Source: Hymenobacter amundsenii (lineage in GTDB: Bacteria > Bacteroidota > Bacteroidia > Cytophagales > Hymenobacteraceae). From it: DNA of 64,000 nt. Where the stretch lies: positions 1-64,000 of the forward strand of contig NZ_NIRR01000003.1 of the NCBI RefSeq assembly GCF_002204745.1. Reading direction: 5' to 3'. Of the stretch, positions 25,106-33,763 are shown piece by piece (the stretch's first letter is position 1; each line of letters starts with the position of its first letter). The notes under the pieces were generated by a model, which was not told where the DNA came from, ran no database searches, and saw only the letters and a program-made list of their open reading frames with translations. Both the position numbers and the translations under genes were made by a program.

Positions 25106-25141
25106 AGCCCCTGATATCCACGCGGACGTCAGGGGCTTTTT
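25106..25141 (+). terminator. Rho-independent terminator after the DUF4394 gene
   Basis: AGCCCCTGA pairs with TCAGGGGCT, followed by TTTTT. It ends the DUF4394 transcript ahead of the convergent RDD gene. Confidence 0.85.
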
Positions 25142-25221
25142 GCTTAGTGAGGGTATCAAATGCAGCAAAACGACCGGCAGAATTCATTCACTGAATCATT
25201 CACTCACCGAGTCCCTCTCCA

Positions 25222-25965
25222 TTAGCCGTGGGGGCTTTCCTGGGCGGCCAGGTGGGCGTGGTCGCGGAGGATGGTGCGCAGGAAAGCTTCGTCGGGCAGG
25301 TCGGTGCGGATGCTGGTCAGGTCCTTCACCTTGCCGGCCAGCTCGTTGATGACCACGTAATTCTCGTCGGTTAGCGCCTGCTGGAGCAGTTGGCGGATGG
25401 TGGCCACGTCGTGGTCGGCTAGTTGGGCGGCGGCGGGGAACACCACCACGTAGCCGGGCTCGGTGAAGGCCGGTGCCAGCACGTCGCCGGCCGGGCGGGG
25501 CCGGGTACGCACCACGGAAGTGCCGGCGGCCAAATCGCCGAGGCGCTGGCCCTTGCCGTTGGCCAGCACTACTACCAACGCCACCACGCCGCTGCCGATA
25601 CCAGTATCGATGATGCGCAGAATCCAGCGCAGCAGGTAGTCGCCGAAGCGGGGCGGGGTGCCGTCGAGGCGGATAACGCGGATGTCGCGGGCCTTCTTGC
25701 CGATGCTCTGGCCGTTGAGCATGGTTTCGCAGATCAGGTGGTAAAACACGAACGGCACCCCTACCAGCGCCACGAGCAGGACCAGCGCCACGGTGTTGCC
25801 CGCCCCTATTCCCCCGGCAATAGAGGCAATGATGCCCCCGCAAATCAGCGCCCAGGCCCCGATAACGACGCCGTCGATGATGGTGGCCAGAATTCGTTCG
25901 CCCACGCTGGCGACTTCGTACTCGACTGTAACGTTTTGGGTGGTTTGAACGCGGATAGTATTCAT
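25222..25965 (-). CDS. RDD family membrane protein
   Basis: A 247-residue protein with an RDD domain: the SVGERILATIIDGVVIGAW start with the typical Arg and Asp residues, then hydrophobic helices at about 30-65, 70-100 and 120-150, and GKKARDIRVIRLDG in the loop. The last 80 residues are soluble. RDD proteins are of poorly known function; some have been linked to ion transport. It is divergent from, and paired with, the SpoIIM-like gene, an association repeated in many Bacteroidota, and so belongs to the membrane cluster up to 33602. Confidence 0.88.
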   Translation of the reverse strand: MNTIRVQTTQNVTVEYEVASVGERILATIIDGVVIGAWALICGGIIASIAGGIGAGNTVALVLLVALVGVPFVFYHLICETMLNGQSIGKKARDIRVIRLDGTPPRFGDYLLRWILRIIDTGIGSGVVALVVVLANGKGQRLGDLAAGTSVVRTRPRPAGDVLAPAFTEPGYVVVFPAAAQLADHDVATIRQLLQQALTDENYVVINELAGKVKDLTSIRTDLPDEAFLRTILRDHAHLAAQESPHG

Positions 25966-26161
25966 GCGGCGGGTGATGAGCGAAATAAGACGGACGGTTA
26001 TGCTGCCAGCCGCCGAAATTTTGTAATCTTCGCAGCACCGGAATCAGGGGCGCAAAATACACTAGTCGGGGCGAAGGCCGACATGGCTACTCTGTTTTTA
26101 TTGTCCGGTCTTACCCGCGCGCTTTCGCCGTGCGCCCTCATCCGCCCCGTGCCCGTCCCTC

Positions 26162-27115
26162 ATGCGTGAAGCCGTCTTTTTGCGCCAGAACGAAGCCCGC
26201 TGGAAAACCTACGAGCAGCCCACCCCCGGCCCCGAGGAGTTGGCCGCCCGTTTCGTTGCCCTGACCGACGACCTGGCCTACGCCCAAACGTTCTACCCCG
26301 GCTCGCCCACCACCCGCTACCTCAACGACCTGACCGCCCGCCAGCACCAGGCCCTCTACAAAAACAAGCCCGAGCAAACCAGTCGGTTCGCCGATTTCTG
26401 GCGGCGCGAATTGCCCCTGCTCGTAGCCCGCCACCATGGCCCGCTGGGCTTGGCGCTGGGCCTGTTTCTGCTGTTCGTGTTTATTGGGGTGCTGTCGGCG
26501 GCCTACGACGACAGCTTCGTGCGCGTGGTGCTCGGCGACGAGTACGTGAACCGCACGCTCGACAACATCCGCCGCGGCGACCCGATGGCGGTGTACAAAG
26601 GCATGAGCGAGGCCCCGATGTTTCTGGCCATCACGGCCAACAACATTTACGTGGCCCTCACGGCCTATGCCTTGGGCGCCACGCTGGGCCTGGGCACCGT
26701 GTGGGCGCTGTTCCGTAATGGCCTGATGCTGGGCTCGTTCCAATATTTCTTCTATCAGAAAGGCGTGCTGCTACCCTCGGTACTCACTATCTGGATTCAC
26801 GGCACGCTCGAAATATCGGCTATTGTGCTGGCCGGCGGGGCGGGCTTCGTGATGGCGCGGGGCATCCTGTTTCCGGGCACCTACTCCCGGGCCGCCGCCT
26901 TCCGCCAGTCGGCCCGCGACGGGCTCAAACTGGCCCTGGGGCTGGTCCCGATTTTCGTGGTGGCCGGGTTTCTGGAGGGTTTCGTGACCCGCCACACCGA
27001 AATGCCGCTGCCCCTGAGCCTGGGTATTATCGGAACGTCGGCGGCCTTTATCGGCTGGTACTTCATCGTGTATCCGCGCCGGCTGGCTGCCCGCCAGCTC
27101 CAGCCACCATCCTAA
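26162..27115 (+). CDS. Stage II sporulation protein M (SpoIIM)-like membrane protein
   Basis: A 317-residue protein with a soluble N-terminal part of about 95 residues (MREAVFLRQNEARW) and then about six transmembrane helices. The DUF95/SpoIIM signature is the region NNIYVALTAYALGATLGLGT and GILFPGTYSR. The Bacillus homologue helps septal peptidoglycan hydrolysis in engulfment, but this organism shows no sign of sporulating, so only a role in membrane or wall remodelling can be guessed. It starts the plus-strand part of the RDD-SpoIIM-DUF4129-DUF4350-MoxR-DUF58 cluster. Confidence 0.88.
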   Translation: MREAVFLRQNEARWKTYEQPTPGPEELAARFVALTDDLAYAQTFYPGSPTTRYLNDLTARQHQALYKNKPEQTSRFADFWRRELPLLVARHHGPLGLALGLFLLFVFIGVLSAAYDDSFVRVVLGDEYVNRTLDNIRRGDPMAVYKGMSEAPMFLAITANNIYVALTAYALGATLGLGTVWALFRNGLMLGSFQYFFYQKGVLLPSVLTIWIHGTLEISAIVLAGGAGFVMARGILFPGTYSRAAAFRQSARDGLKLALGLVPIFVVAGFLEGFVTRHTEMPLPLSLGIIGTSAAFIGWYFIVYPRRLAARQLQPPS

Positions 27116-27171
27116 TACCCCGGCCGATTGGCGGCTCCCCCTTGCTTGCTTAGCTACTTTCTCTGCTTACT

Positions 27172-28167
27172 ATGAAGCCAACCTTTACCCAAGCCGCCGA
27201 CTTTCGGCAACAGCGCGACTTCAGCCAGAAAATAGGGTCGACGTTTGAATTTCTGGGGGCACACTGGCGGCCGTTGGGCAAATGCCTGCTCTACTTCGTG
27301 CTCCCCTTGTCCCTGATTCTGGGTGTGGGGCTGGGGCTGCTAACGAATACCATTTGGAACGTAGCGGGCCAGGCCCAGACCAACCCGGGCGTGCTGAAAT
27401 CGGGGGCGGCGCTGGGAGCCTCCTATTTCTCGGGTTTTGGCCTCGCGATGTTGGGTGGCGTGTTGGCTTTCCTGATGGCAGTGAGCACCGTGCACAGCTA
27501 CGTGCGCCTGCTGCTCACGACCGAACCGGCGGTTGCGCCCACCCCGGCCGAGGTCTGGGTGGAAATCAGAAGCCGACTGGGCCGGTTGCTGCTGGCCTGC
27601 TTACTGCTGTTCGGTGTGTATGCGGGCATTATGCTCGTGGTGGGCCTCGTGGTGGGCGGCAGCATGGCGGCGGGCGGCGGGCCGTTCGTTTTCCTGCTGG
27701 TTCTGATCCTGATGCCGTTGCTGCTGTACTTATTGGTGCCCCTGACGCTCTATTTTCCGGTTTTATGGCTCGAAGATGAGGGCCTGTTTGCGGCCCTGCG
27801 CCGCTGCTACTACCTCGTAAAAGGCAAGTGGTGGGCCACATTCGGGCTGTTTGTTATTGCGGGCATGATTCAGGGCATGATGTCATTCATTTTCGTGCTA
27901 CCCCAGTACGCCGTGCTGTTTGGCAAGATGCTCCACATCCCGGGCCTCGACTCCGACCTGACGGGCATGGTAGCGCAAACGCTCTACGCCAGCGGGACCA
28001 TGCTGCTGTATCCGGTGTCGCTGCTGGCTATGATATTCCAGTATTTCAACCTCGTCGAGCGCAAAGAAGGGCTGGGCTTGCTGAGTCGGATTGCCAACCT
28101 AGGCTCCGGCCTCGCTCCCGCAGTCGAAAACGCCACCTTCCGCCCCGATGATGAGGGGAATTATTGA
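27172..28167 (+). CDS. Six-TM membrane protein of unknown function
   Basis: A 331-residue protein with about six hydrophobic helices: about 35-58 (LLYFVLPLSLILGVGLGLL), 85-105, 140-168, 175-200, 220-245 and 275-295. No catalytic motif is visible. Proteins of this kind recur at this position, after the SpoIIM-like gene and before DUF4129, so it is probably a partner of that cluster. The ATG is at 27172, 56 bases after spoIIM. A 7-base tandem repeat begins at the base after its stop. Confidence 0.7.
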   Translation: MKPTFTQAADFRQQRDFSQKIGSTFEFLGAHWRPLGKCLLYFVLPLSLILGVGLGLLTNTIWNVAGQAQTNPGVLKSGAALGASYFSGFGLAMLGGVLAFLMAVSTVHSYVRLLLTTEPAVAPTPAEVWVEIRSRLGRLLLACLLLFGVYAGIMLVVGLVVGGSMAAGGGPFVFLLVLILMPLLLYLLVPLTLYFPVLWLEDEGLFAALRRCYYLVKGKWWATFGLFVIAGMIQGMMSFIFVLPQYAVLFGKMLHIPGLDSDLTGMVAQTLYASGTMLLYPVSLLAMIFQYFNLVERKEGLGLLSRIANLGSGLAPAVENATFRPDDEGNY

Positions 28168-28202
28168 GTTACCAGTTACCAGTTACCAGTTACCAGTTAC
28201 CA
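28168..28202 (+). repeat. Five tandem copies of a 7-base unit (GTTACCA)
   Basis: Five exact GTTACCA units start directly after the TGA of the upstream gene; a sixth, imperfect unit (GTTGAAA) follows. Related GTCAGTTGAAAA is seen after the next gene (about 29157). Such runs can expand or contract by slippage. Confidence 0.9.
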
Positions 28203-28270
28203 GTTGAAAATACGGTCGTTTTGAGCTGTGGAAAGGGTTGACCCATTGATTTGGCTCACTTCGGGTACTT

Positions 28271-29146
28271 ATGACTGCGAGCAGTTTTTTTGCCGGCTCA
28301 AAATCCGCTTCCTTGCAGCTAACAACCTGTAAAATATACCCTGTGCCATTGCGCGTGCCCGTGTCTTTTTCGCCCCGTTTTTCCGGTTTGCTGTTGCTGC
28401 TGCTGTTGCTTGGCACGCCGGATTCGGTACGAGCAACGGCACCGGCCGGCGCAACCGTAGCCCCAGCAGCGGCGGCAGCTCCGCCTCGCGAGTTTGCGCC
28501 CGACCAGGGCCCGGCCCCGCGCCTGCGCCGTCCCAATCAGGCCCGCCTGCGGGCGTTGCGCGGGCAGCGCGAGTTCCGGTACGTGGAGGTGAGAAGCGAG
28601 TTGAGCGCCTGGGACCTGTTCTGGGGCCGGTTCTGGCGCTGGGTTACCGACCACCTCGAAACGCCTTCGGGCCGCTTCTTCTGGAAGTATGGAATCTACG
28701 CCGTGCTGGTGGCCGCCCTCATTTTCGCCGTCCTCAAGCTGTTGCAGGTGGATGTAACCCGCGCCTTTGGCCGCGCCCCGCGCCCGGTGCCCCTCCCCTA
28801 CGACGCCGGCACCGAAGACCTGCACGCCCTCGACCTCGACGCGTTGCTGCGCGAGGCCGAGGATGCCCACCAGTACCGCCTGGCCGTGCGCCTGGGCTAC
28901 CTGCGGGTGCTGCGCCAGCTCTCCGACCGCCAGCTCATCAACTGGCAGCCCGACAAAACCAACCACGACTACCTCTACGAGCTGCCTCCCGGCCCCCTGC
29001 CCGATGCTTTCCGCGAACTGACCCGCCAGTTCGAGTACGTCTGGTACGGCGAGCAGGATGACCTTTCCGCCACCGACTACGACCGCGCCCGCACCACCCG
29101 CGAAGCCTTCCAACGCCGCCTCACCGGCCAGTCCCAGGCAGCGTAG
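28271..29146 (+). CDS. DUF4129 domain-containing protein
   Basis: A 291-residue protein. Near the N-terminus is a hydrophobic stretch (about 36-50, FSGLLLLLLLLGTPDSVRA) that may be a signal peptide if translation begins at the GTG near residue 25; with the ATG at 28271 it would be an internal helix. A second transmembrane helix lies at about 137-157. The C-terminal DUF4129 domain (about 180-285) has the conserved AVRLGYLRVLRQLSDRQLI and YDRARTTREAFQ segments. DUF4129 is typical of the MoxR-DUF58 type clusters; its role there is not known. Confidence 0.82.
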   Translation: MTASSFFAGSKSASLQLTTCKIYPVPLRVPVSFSPRFSGLLLLLLLLGTPDSVRATAPAGATVAPAAAAAPPREFAPDQGPAPRLRRPNQARLRALRGQREFRYVEVRSELSAWDLFWGRFWRWVTDHLETPSGRFFWKYGIYAVLVAALIFAVLKLLQVDVTRAFGRAPRPVPLPYDAGTEDLHALDLDALLREAEDAHQYRLAVRLGYLRVLRQLSDRQLINWQPDKTNHDYLYELPPGPLPDAFRELTRQFEYVWYGEQDDLSATDYDRARTTREAFQRRLTGQSQAA

Positions 29147-29314
29147 TTAGTTGTCAGTTGAAAACACACTTATCTGCTTCCGATTTGACCATATAAATAC
29201 CAAAAAACTACTGTGAAGGACCATAGATTCGTCGTCAGGCTCCCTCTCTCCCCGAGGCTTCGCGCATCAAGCGAACCGGGAGCTATCGGTGAGATTGCCC
29301 GCTAACTTTCGCTC

Positions 29315-30801
29315 ATGACAACTTTCCGTTGGTATCTGGTGGGCCTGGGGCTGCTATTTGCGGCCTACGTGGCTGTGGAGTACTACCGTCCGAAACCCCT
29401 CGACTGGTCGCCCACGCTGCGCAACGACCACAAAAGCCCCTATGGCACCTTCGTGCTCTTCGACCAGCTGCCTACCGTGCTGGGCGTACCGGCCGAGGAA
29501 GTCCGCATTGTCCGGGCCCCCATCTTCAGCCAAATCGAGGGCATGGACGAGGACGATTTTGCAACCGGGCTGGACGAAGAAGCCGAGTCGGCGGCGACGG
29601 CTGACTCTACCAACGCTGCTACCGCCGCTGCCGAAGACTCCGCTGATACGGCCAGCTTCGCCGACACCACGGCCAGCGCCACTGCGGCGGCCCCGGCAAC
29701 GCCCGGCCCGACCCGGCCCCGGCAACCCGCGACGGCAACTGATACGGCAGGGGAAGATGCGGACTACGCGGCCGGTTTAGCGGCCGGCCATTTCGAGCCC
29801 GCCACCTACTTGTTCGTCGCGCAGTCGTTTAGGCTGAGCCGCCTAGATTGCCAGGCGTTGCTGCGCCACGTGGCCCGCGGCAACGACGTGCTGATTGCGG
29901 CCGAGGATTTTGATTCCTACTTCGCCGACACCCTGGGTTTTCAAACCAGCTTATCGGGCAAGGCGCTGGAGTTGCACACGGTCCGGCCCGATGCCGTAGG
30001 CCAGCCGGCCGGCGACTCGGTGCAGTTGCAGCTGACCAACCCAACCCTGGCCCGACAGGCGGGCGCGGCTTTCCGGCTGCCGCCCGCGCCGCCCTCACCC
30101 GCCTGCTGCCCGATTCGAACCTCACCGGCCGCGCTACCCAACTCGCCACCGCCACCGACGATGACCAAGCCGTGCTGCTGCGCGTGCCCCACGGCCGGGG
30201 CCACATCTATCTTTGCTCGGTGCCGCTGGCGTTTTCCAACTACTTCGTGCTCCAGCCGCGCACCAGCAACTTCGCCTTCGCGGCCCTCACGTACTTGCCC
30301 ACTGGCCGCACCGTGTGGTGGGACGAGTACCAGAAGCAGGGCCGGAGGGGCGAGCAGTCGTTGCTGCGGGTCCTGTTCGACCACGAGGCCCTGCGCTACG
30401 CCACTTACCTCGCGCTGCTAGGCGCCTTGCTATTTGTGGTGGTAGAAGCCCGGCGGCGGCAGCGTATAATTCCGGTGCTTCGGCCTTTGCCCAACACCAC
30501 GCTGCAGTTCACCCGCACTGTGGCCGGCCTTTACCGCCAGGGCGGTAGCCATGGCCTGATTGCTGAGAAGAAAATCGGCCTGTTCCTGGAGCATCTGCGC
30601 GCCCGCTACCACGAGCCCGGCCTCGACCTGACCGACGATGCTACTCGCGAACGGCTGGCCCAGAAGTCGGGCATTCCGCGCCCGGAAATTGATGCCTTAG
30701 TACGCCGCCTGAATTTCGCCCTCACCGCCCCCCAGGTTTCCGACGCCGAACTGCTGGCCCTGAGCAAGGCCATCAATAGCTTTCGGCAAGCAGCCGCCTA
30801 A
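29315..30801 (+). CDS. DUF4350 domain-containing membrane protein, apparent frameshift
   Basis: The first frame (from ATG 29315) gives a transmembrane anchor (residues 3-20), a KPLDWSPTL start of the DUF4350 domain and a low-complexity Ala/Thr/Asp linker at about 90-150. It then shifts to a proline/cysteine-rich nonsense stretch from about 30080. The proper continuation, RVPHGRGHIYLCSVPLAFSN, then a second helix (LALLGALLFVVVEARRR) and a soluble tail, is in another frame and runs to 30801. One base appears to be missing in the GC-rich stretch 30070-30100; restoring it gives about 495 residues. Members are thought to be cluster partners of DUF4129 and MoxR. A sequencing indel or a true mutation are both possible. 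Confidence 0.78.
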
Positions 30802-30952
30802 AATTGCACTGTAAGTCTAAATTATCTTTTACTTATTTTGCACTTATCTAATAATGCACTTTAAGCCTAATTCAAGACACATTTTATCGCACCAAACCTC
30901 TTTACAGCTATAACTATTACCTCTTCTTCTCCCAAGCAAAACTAATTTCAAG
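30802..30952 (+). promoter_or_regulatory. AT-rich region with three TGCACT boxes upstream of moxR
   Basis: In an otherwise GC-rich cluster this gap is strongly AT-rich. TGCACTGTAAGTCTAA (30805-30820), TGCACTTATCTAA (30839-30851) and TGCACTTTAAGCCTAA (30855-30870) are similar direct repeats. TACTTATTTTG near 30830-30840 resembles a -7 element. This could be a regulated promoter for the MoxR-DUF58 pair. Confidence 0.5.
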
Positions 30953-32050
<1,098 letters not shown>

Positions 32051-32073
32051 GTAGAAGTTAAAAAGAACGACAC

Positions 32074-32225
32074 TCCCCTCCTCAGCAGCTGAGGAGGGGA
32101 CGCCGCCGCGAAGCGGCGGCTGGAGTGGTTGGCTAGTTGCTGATACTGTTTAGTTGAATGACTGACAGTGGCATTGTTCAGCAAATCAACCACCCCTAAC
32201 CCTTCCTTTTTAAGGAGGGGAACTA
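32074..32225. repeat. Compound palindromic element between moxR and the DUF58 gene
   Basis: Three parts: a perfect palindrome TCCCCTCCTCAGC-A-GCTGAGGAGGGGA (32074-32100), a hairpin GCCGCCGC-GAA-GCGGCGGC (32102-32120), and an outer pair GTGGTTG (32125-32131) with CAACCAC (32188-32194) next to CCTTCCTTTTTAAGGAGG. It ends GGGGAACTAG, as does the arm of the 9.8 kb element, so the two are probably related. Confidence 0.75.
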
Positions 32226-32249
32226 GTTTTTAGTACTAGCTTCTGGTTC

Positions 32250-33602
32250 ATGCTTTTTCTGCGCAGCTTCTTTCTCACCCGCCGCTTTTTTCTGGTGCTA
32301 GCCCTGCTCATTACCGGGCTGGTGGTGGCGTTTTTCCTGCCGGGGTGGCTGGCGCCGGTGCAATTGGCGCTGGGGCTGCTGGCGGGCCTGGCGGTGCTGG
32401 ATGCGGCGCTGCTATTTACCCGGGGCGGGGGCGTGTTCGGGCGGCGGGTGCTGGGCGACAAGCTGGCCAATGGCTCCGATAACGACATTGCCATTTACCT
32501 CGAAAACCAGTACCGCTTCCCAATTCATACTGAAACCATCGACGAGGTGCCCCACCAGTTTCAGCGCCGCGACGTGCTGTTTCGGGCCACCGTGCGGCCC
32601 GCCGAAACCAGCGTGATTCGCTACCAGCTGCGGCCCACTAAGCGGGGCGAGTACGCATTTGGGGCCCTGAACGTGTACGCAGCCTCCCCGCTGGGGCTGG
32701 TGCGGCGGCGGTTCCGGTTCGATGCCAACCGGGTGGTGCCGGTGTACCCCTCCTTTTTGCAGATGCGCCAGTATGAGCTGCTGGCCGTGAGTAACCGGCT
32801 CACGGAGGTGGGCGTGAAGCGCATCCGGCGGGTGGGCCAGAGCCTGGAGTTCGACCAGATCCGGCCCTACGTGCCCGGCGACGATCCGCGCCGCATCAAC
32901 TGGAAGGCCACCGCCCGCCGCGCCACCACGCCCGGGGCCGTTGATGCGCTGGCCGTTAACCATTACCAGGACGAGCGGGCCCAGCAAGTGTACTGCCTCA
33001 TCGATAAGGGCCGGGTGATGCGCATGCCCTTCGAGGGCCTGAGTTTGCTCGATTATGCCATCAACGCCACGCTGGTCGTGAGCAACATTGCCCTGCTCAA
33101 GCACGACAAGGCCGGCCTCATCACCTTCTCGCACCAGCCCGGCGCGATGGTGGCCGCCGACCGCCGCAGCGGTCAGCTCCGTAAGCTGCTGGAGGTGCTG
33201 TACCGCCAGAAAACCAAATACCTCGAAACCGATTATGAGCGGCTCTACATCACGGTGCGCCACCAGATTCGCCAGCGCAGCCTACTCATCCTGTTCACCA
33301 ACTTCGAAACGCTCTACGGCATGCAGCGCCAGCTGCCCTACCTGCGCCGCATGGCCAAGGACCACCTGCTGCTGGTTGTTTTCTTTGAAAACACCGAGCT
33401 CGACGCCTACCTACATGCCCCCGCCGCCACCACCCAGGACGTGTACAACCAGACGGTGGCCGAGAAATTCGCCCAGGAAAAGCGCCAGATCGTGCGCGAG
33501 CTCAACCGCTACGGCATCCAGGCCCTGCTCACCACCCCCCAGAACCTGACGGTCAACACCATCAACAAGTACCTGGAGTTCAAAGCCCGGGGCCTCCTCT
33601 GA
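32250..33602 (+). CDS. DUF58 domain-containing protein
   Basis: A 450-residue protein with two N-terminal transmembrane helices (about 10-30 and 33-52). A beta-sandwich follows, then the DUF58 signature PGDDPRRINWKATARR (about 210-225), followed by a vWA-like fold (YCLIDKGRVM at about 248, LLILFTNFETL). DUF58 proteins are standard partners of MoxR ATPases. The complete Asp-x-Ser-x-Ser metal site of a vWA domain is not evident. It closes the cluster that begins with RDD. The stop is followed by an inverted repeat shared with the convergent gene. Confidence 0.9.
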   Translation: MLFLRSFFLTRRFFLVLALLITGLVVAFFLPGWLAPVQLALGLLAGLAVLDAALLFTRGGGVFGRRVLGDKLANGSDNDIAIYLENQYRFPIHTETIDEVPHQFQRRDVLFRATVRPAETSVIRYQLRPTKRGEYAFGALNVYAASPLGLVRRRFRFDANRVVPVYPSFLQMRQYELLAVSNRLTEVGVKRIRRVGQSLEFDQIRPYVPGDDPRRINWKATARRATTPGAVDALAVNHYQDERAQQVYCLIDKGRVMRMPFEGLSLLDYAINATLVVSNIALLKHDKAGLITFSHQPGAMVAADRRSGQLRKLLEVLYRQKTKYLETDYERLYITVRHQIRQRSLLILFTNFETLYGMQRQLPYLRRMAKDHLLLVVFFENTELDAYLHAPAATTQDVYNQTVAEKFAQEKRQIVRELNRYGIQALLTTPQNLTVNTINKYLEFKARGLL

Positions 33603-33603
33603 T

Positions 33604-33763
33604 TCACAAATGTTGCGGATGTTGCAGATGAAAAGGATTCGTTCTGTTGGTAGATTCGTTCAAGTATTCAACTGACGGATTTGCAGTTTTGCACATCTGC
33701 CAGCAAAACGAATCTGTCGGCAGAACGAATCCTTTTCATCTGCAACATCCGCAACATCTGTGA
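33604..33763. repeat. Inverted repeat between convergent genes
   Basis: Arms of about 57 bases at 33604-33660 and 33707-33763 pair well (GTTGCGGATGTTGCAGATG against CATCTGCAACATCCGCAAC). It fills the whole gap between the DUF58 stop and the stop of the next minus-strand gene at 33764, so it probably folds in both 3' UTRs. Confidence 0.85.

Noticed and set aside
26162..27115. SpoIIM as a sign of sporulation
   Set aside because: The domain is found in many non-sporulating bacteria and no other sporulation gene is present.
28168..28202. Possible CRISPR array
   Set aside because: The units are 7 bases, directly adjacent and without spacers; this is a simple tandem repeat.
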